A DNA stretch of 14,536 nucleotides, taken from assembly GCA_002362175.1 (NCBI GenBank), contig DETU01000094.1, forward strand, positions 33,165 through 47,700. The letters are read 5' to 3'. Below the pieces are notes generated by a model. It did not search any database, was not told where the DNA came from, and saw only the letters and a program-made list of their open reading frames with translations. Origin of the DNA: Ruminococcus sp. UBA3280. GTDB taxonomy: Bacteria > Bacillota > Clostridia > Oscillospirales > Ruminococcaceae. The position numbers and the translations under genes were made by a program. Shown piece after piece: positions 14,527-14,536 of the stretch; the first letter of the stretch is position 1; every line of letters starts with the position of its first letter.

Positions 14527-14536
14527 TTTCAGTATT

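Noticed and set aside
1..14536. Mobile element, CRISPR array, toxin-antitoxin or defence system
   Set aside because: No direct-repeat array, transposase, integrase, or small toxin/antitoxin pair was found; all main genes are familiar housekeeping families.

Overview
This window looks like a chromosomal housekeeping segment from a low-to-moderate GC Gram-positive anaerobe of the class Clostridia, most like Ruminococcus and its relatives. The reasons are strong AGGAGG-type ribosome binding sites, TTGACA/TATAAT promoters, a T-box leader on valS, valS and folC in one transcription unit, a short pyruvate kinase without the extra C-terminal domain, and an NADP-type glutamate dehydrogenase. The genus is an inference from style and gene order; no rRNA gene is present. 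I see no tRNA, insertion sequence, prophage, CRISPR array or defence island.

Layout. (1) Positions 1-1293, minus: gdhA, cut by the window start, with its own promoter. (2) Positions 1385-8000, minus: a six-gene unit in the order valS, YjbR-like, GNAT acetyltransferase, Dabb protein, YeiH-family membrane protein, folC. It starts at a consensus promoter, passes through a valine T-box riboswitch (specifier GUA) with its own attenuator, and ends at a long nested hairpin terminator beyond folC. Gaps between genes are 18 nt or less and two junctions overlap, so the T-box probably controls all six genes. (3) Positions about 8000-8303: a divergent control region with two candidate promoters and two perfect dyads. 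(4) Positions 8304-12163, plus: pcrA (UvrD-family helicase) and pyk (pyruvate kinase), ending in a terminator that can serve both strands. (5) Positions 12166-14536, minus: queA (queuosine synthesis), a HAD phosphatase and a calcineurin-like phosphoesterase, tightly spaced, behind a promoter whose 19-bp spacer contains a centred dyad.

How the genes fit together. The valS unit combines tRNA-Val charging and folate polyglutamylation with four small or poorly characterised proteins that would rise and fall with uncharged tRNA-Val. pcrA-pyk joins DNA repair and replication-conflict resolution with the last step of glycolysis. queA-HAD-phosphoesterase joins tRNA modification with phosphate-ester clean-up.

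No clearly new system is evident. The most interesting signals are regulatory: the detailed T-box and the reach of its operon, the two look-alike promoters in the divergent region, and the MerR-like promoter geometry before queA. Two protein-level oddities also stand out: an acidic insertion in PcrA, and a phosphoesterase lacking the usual first histidine.
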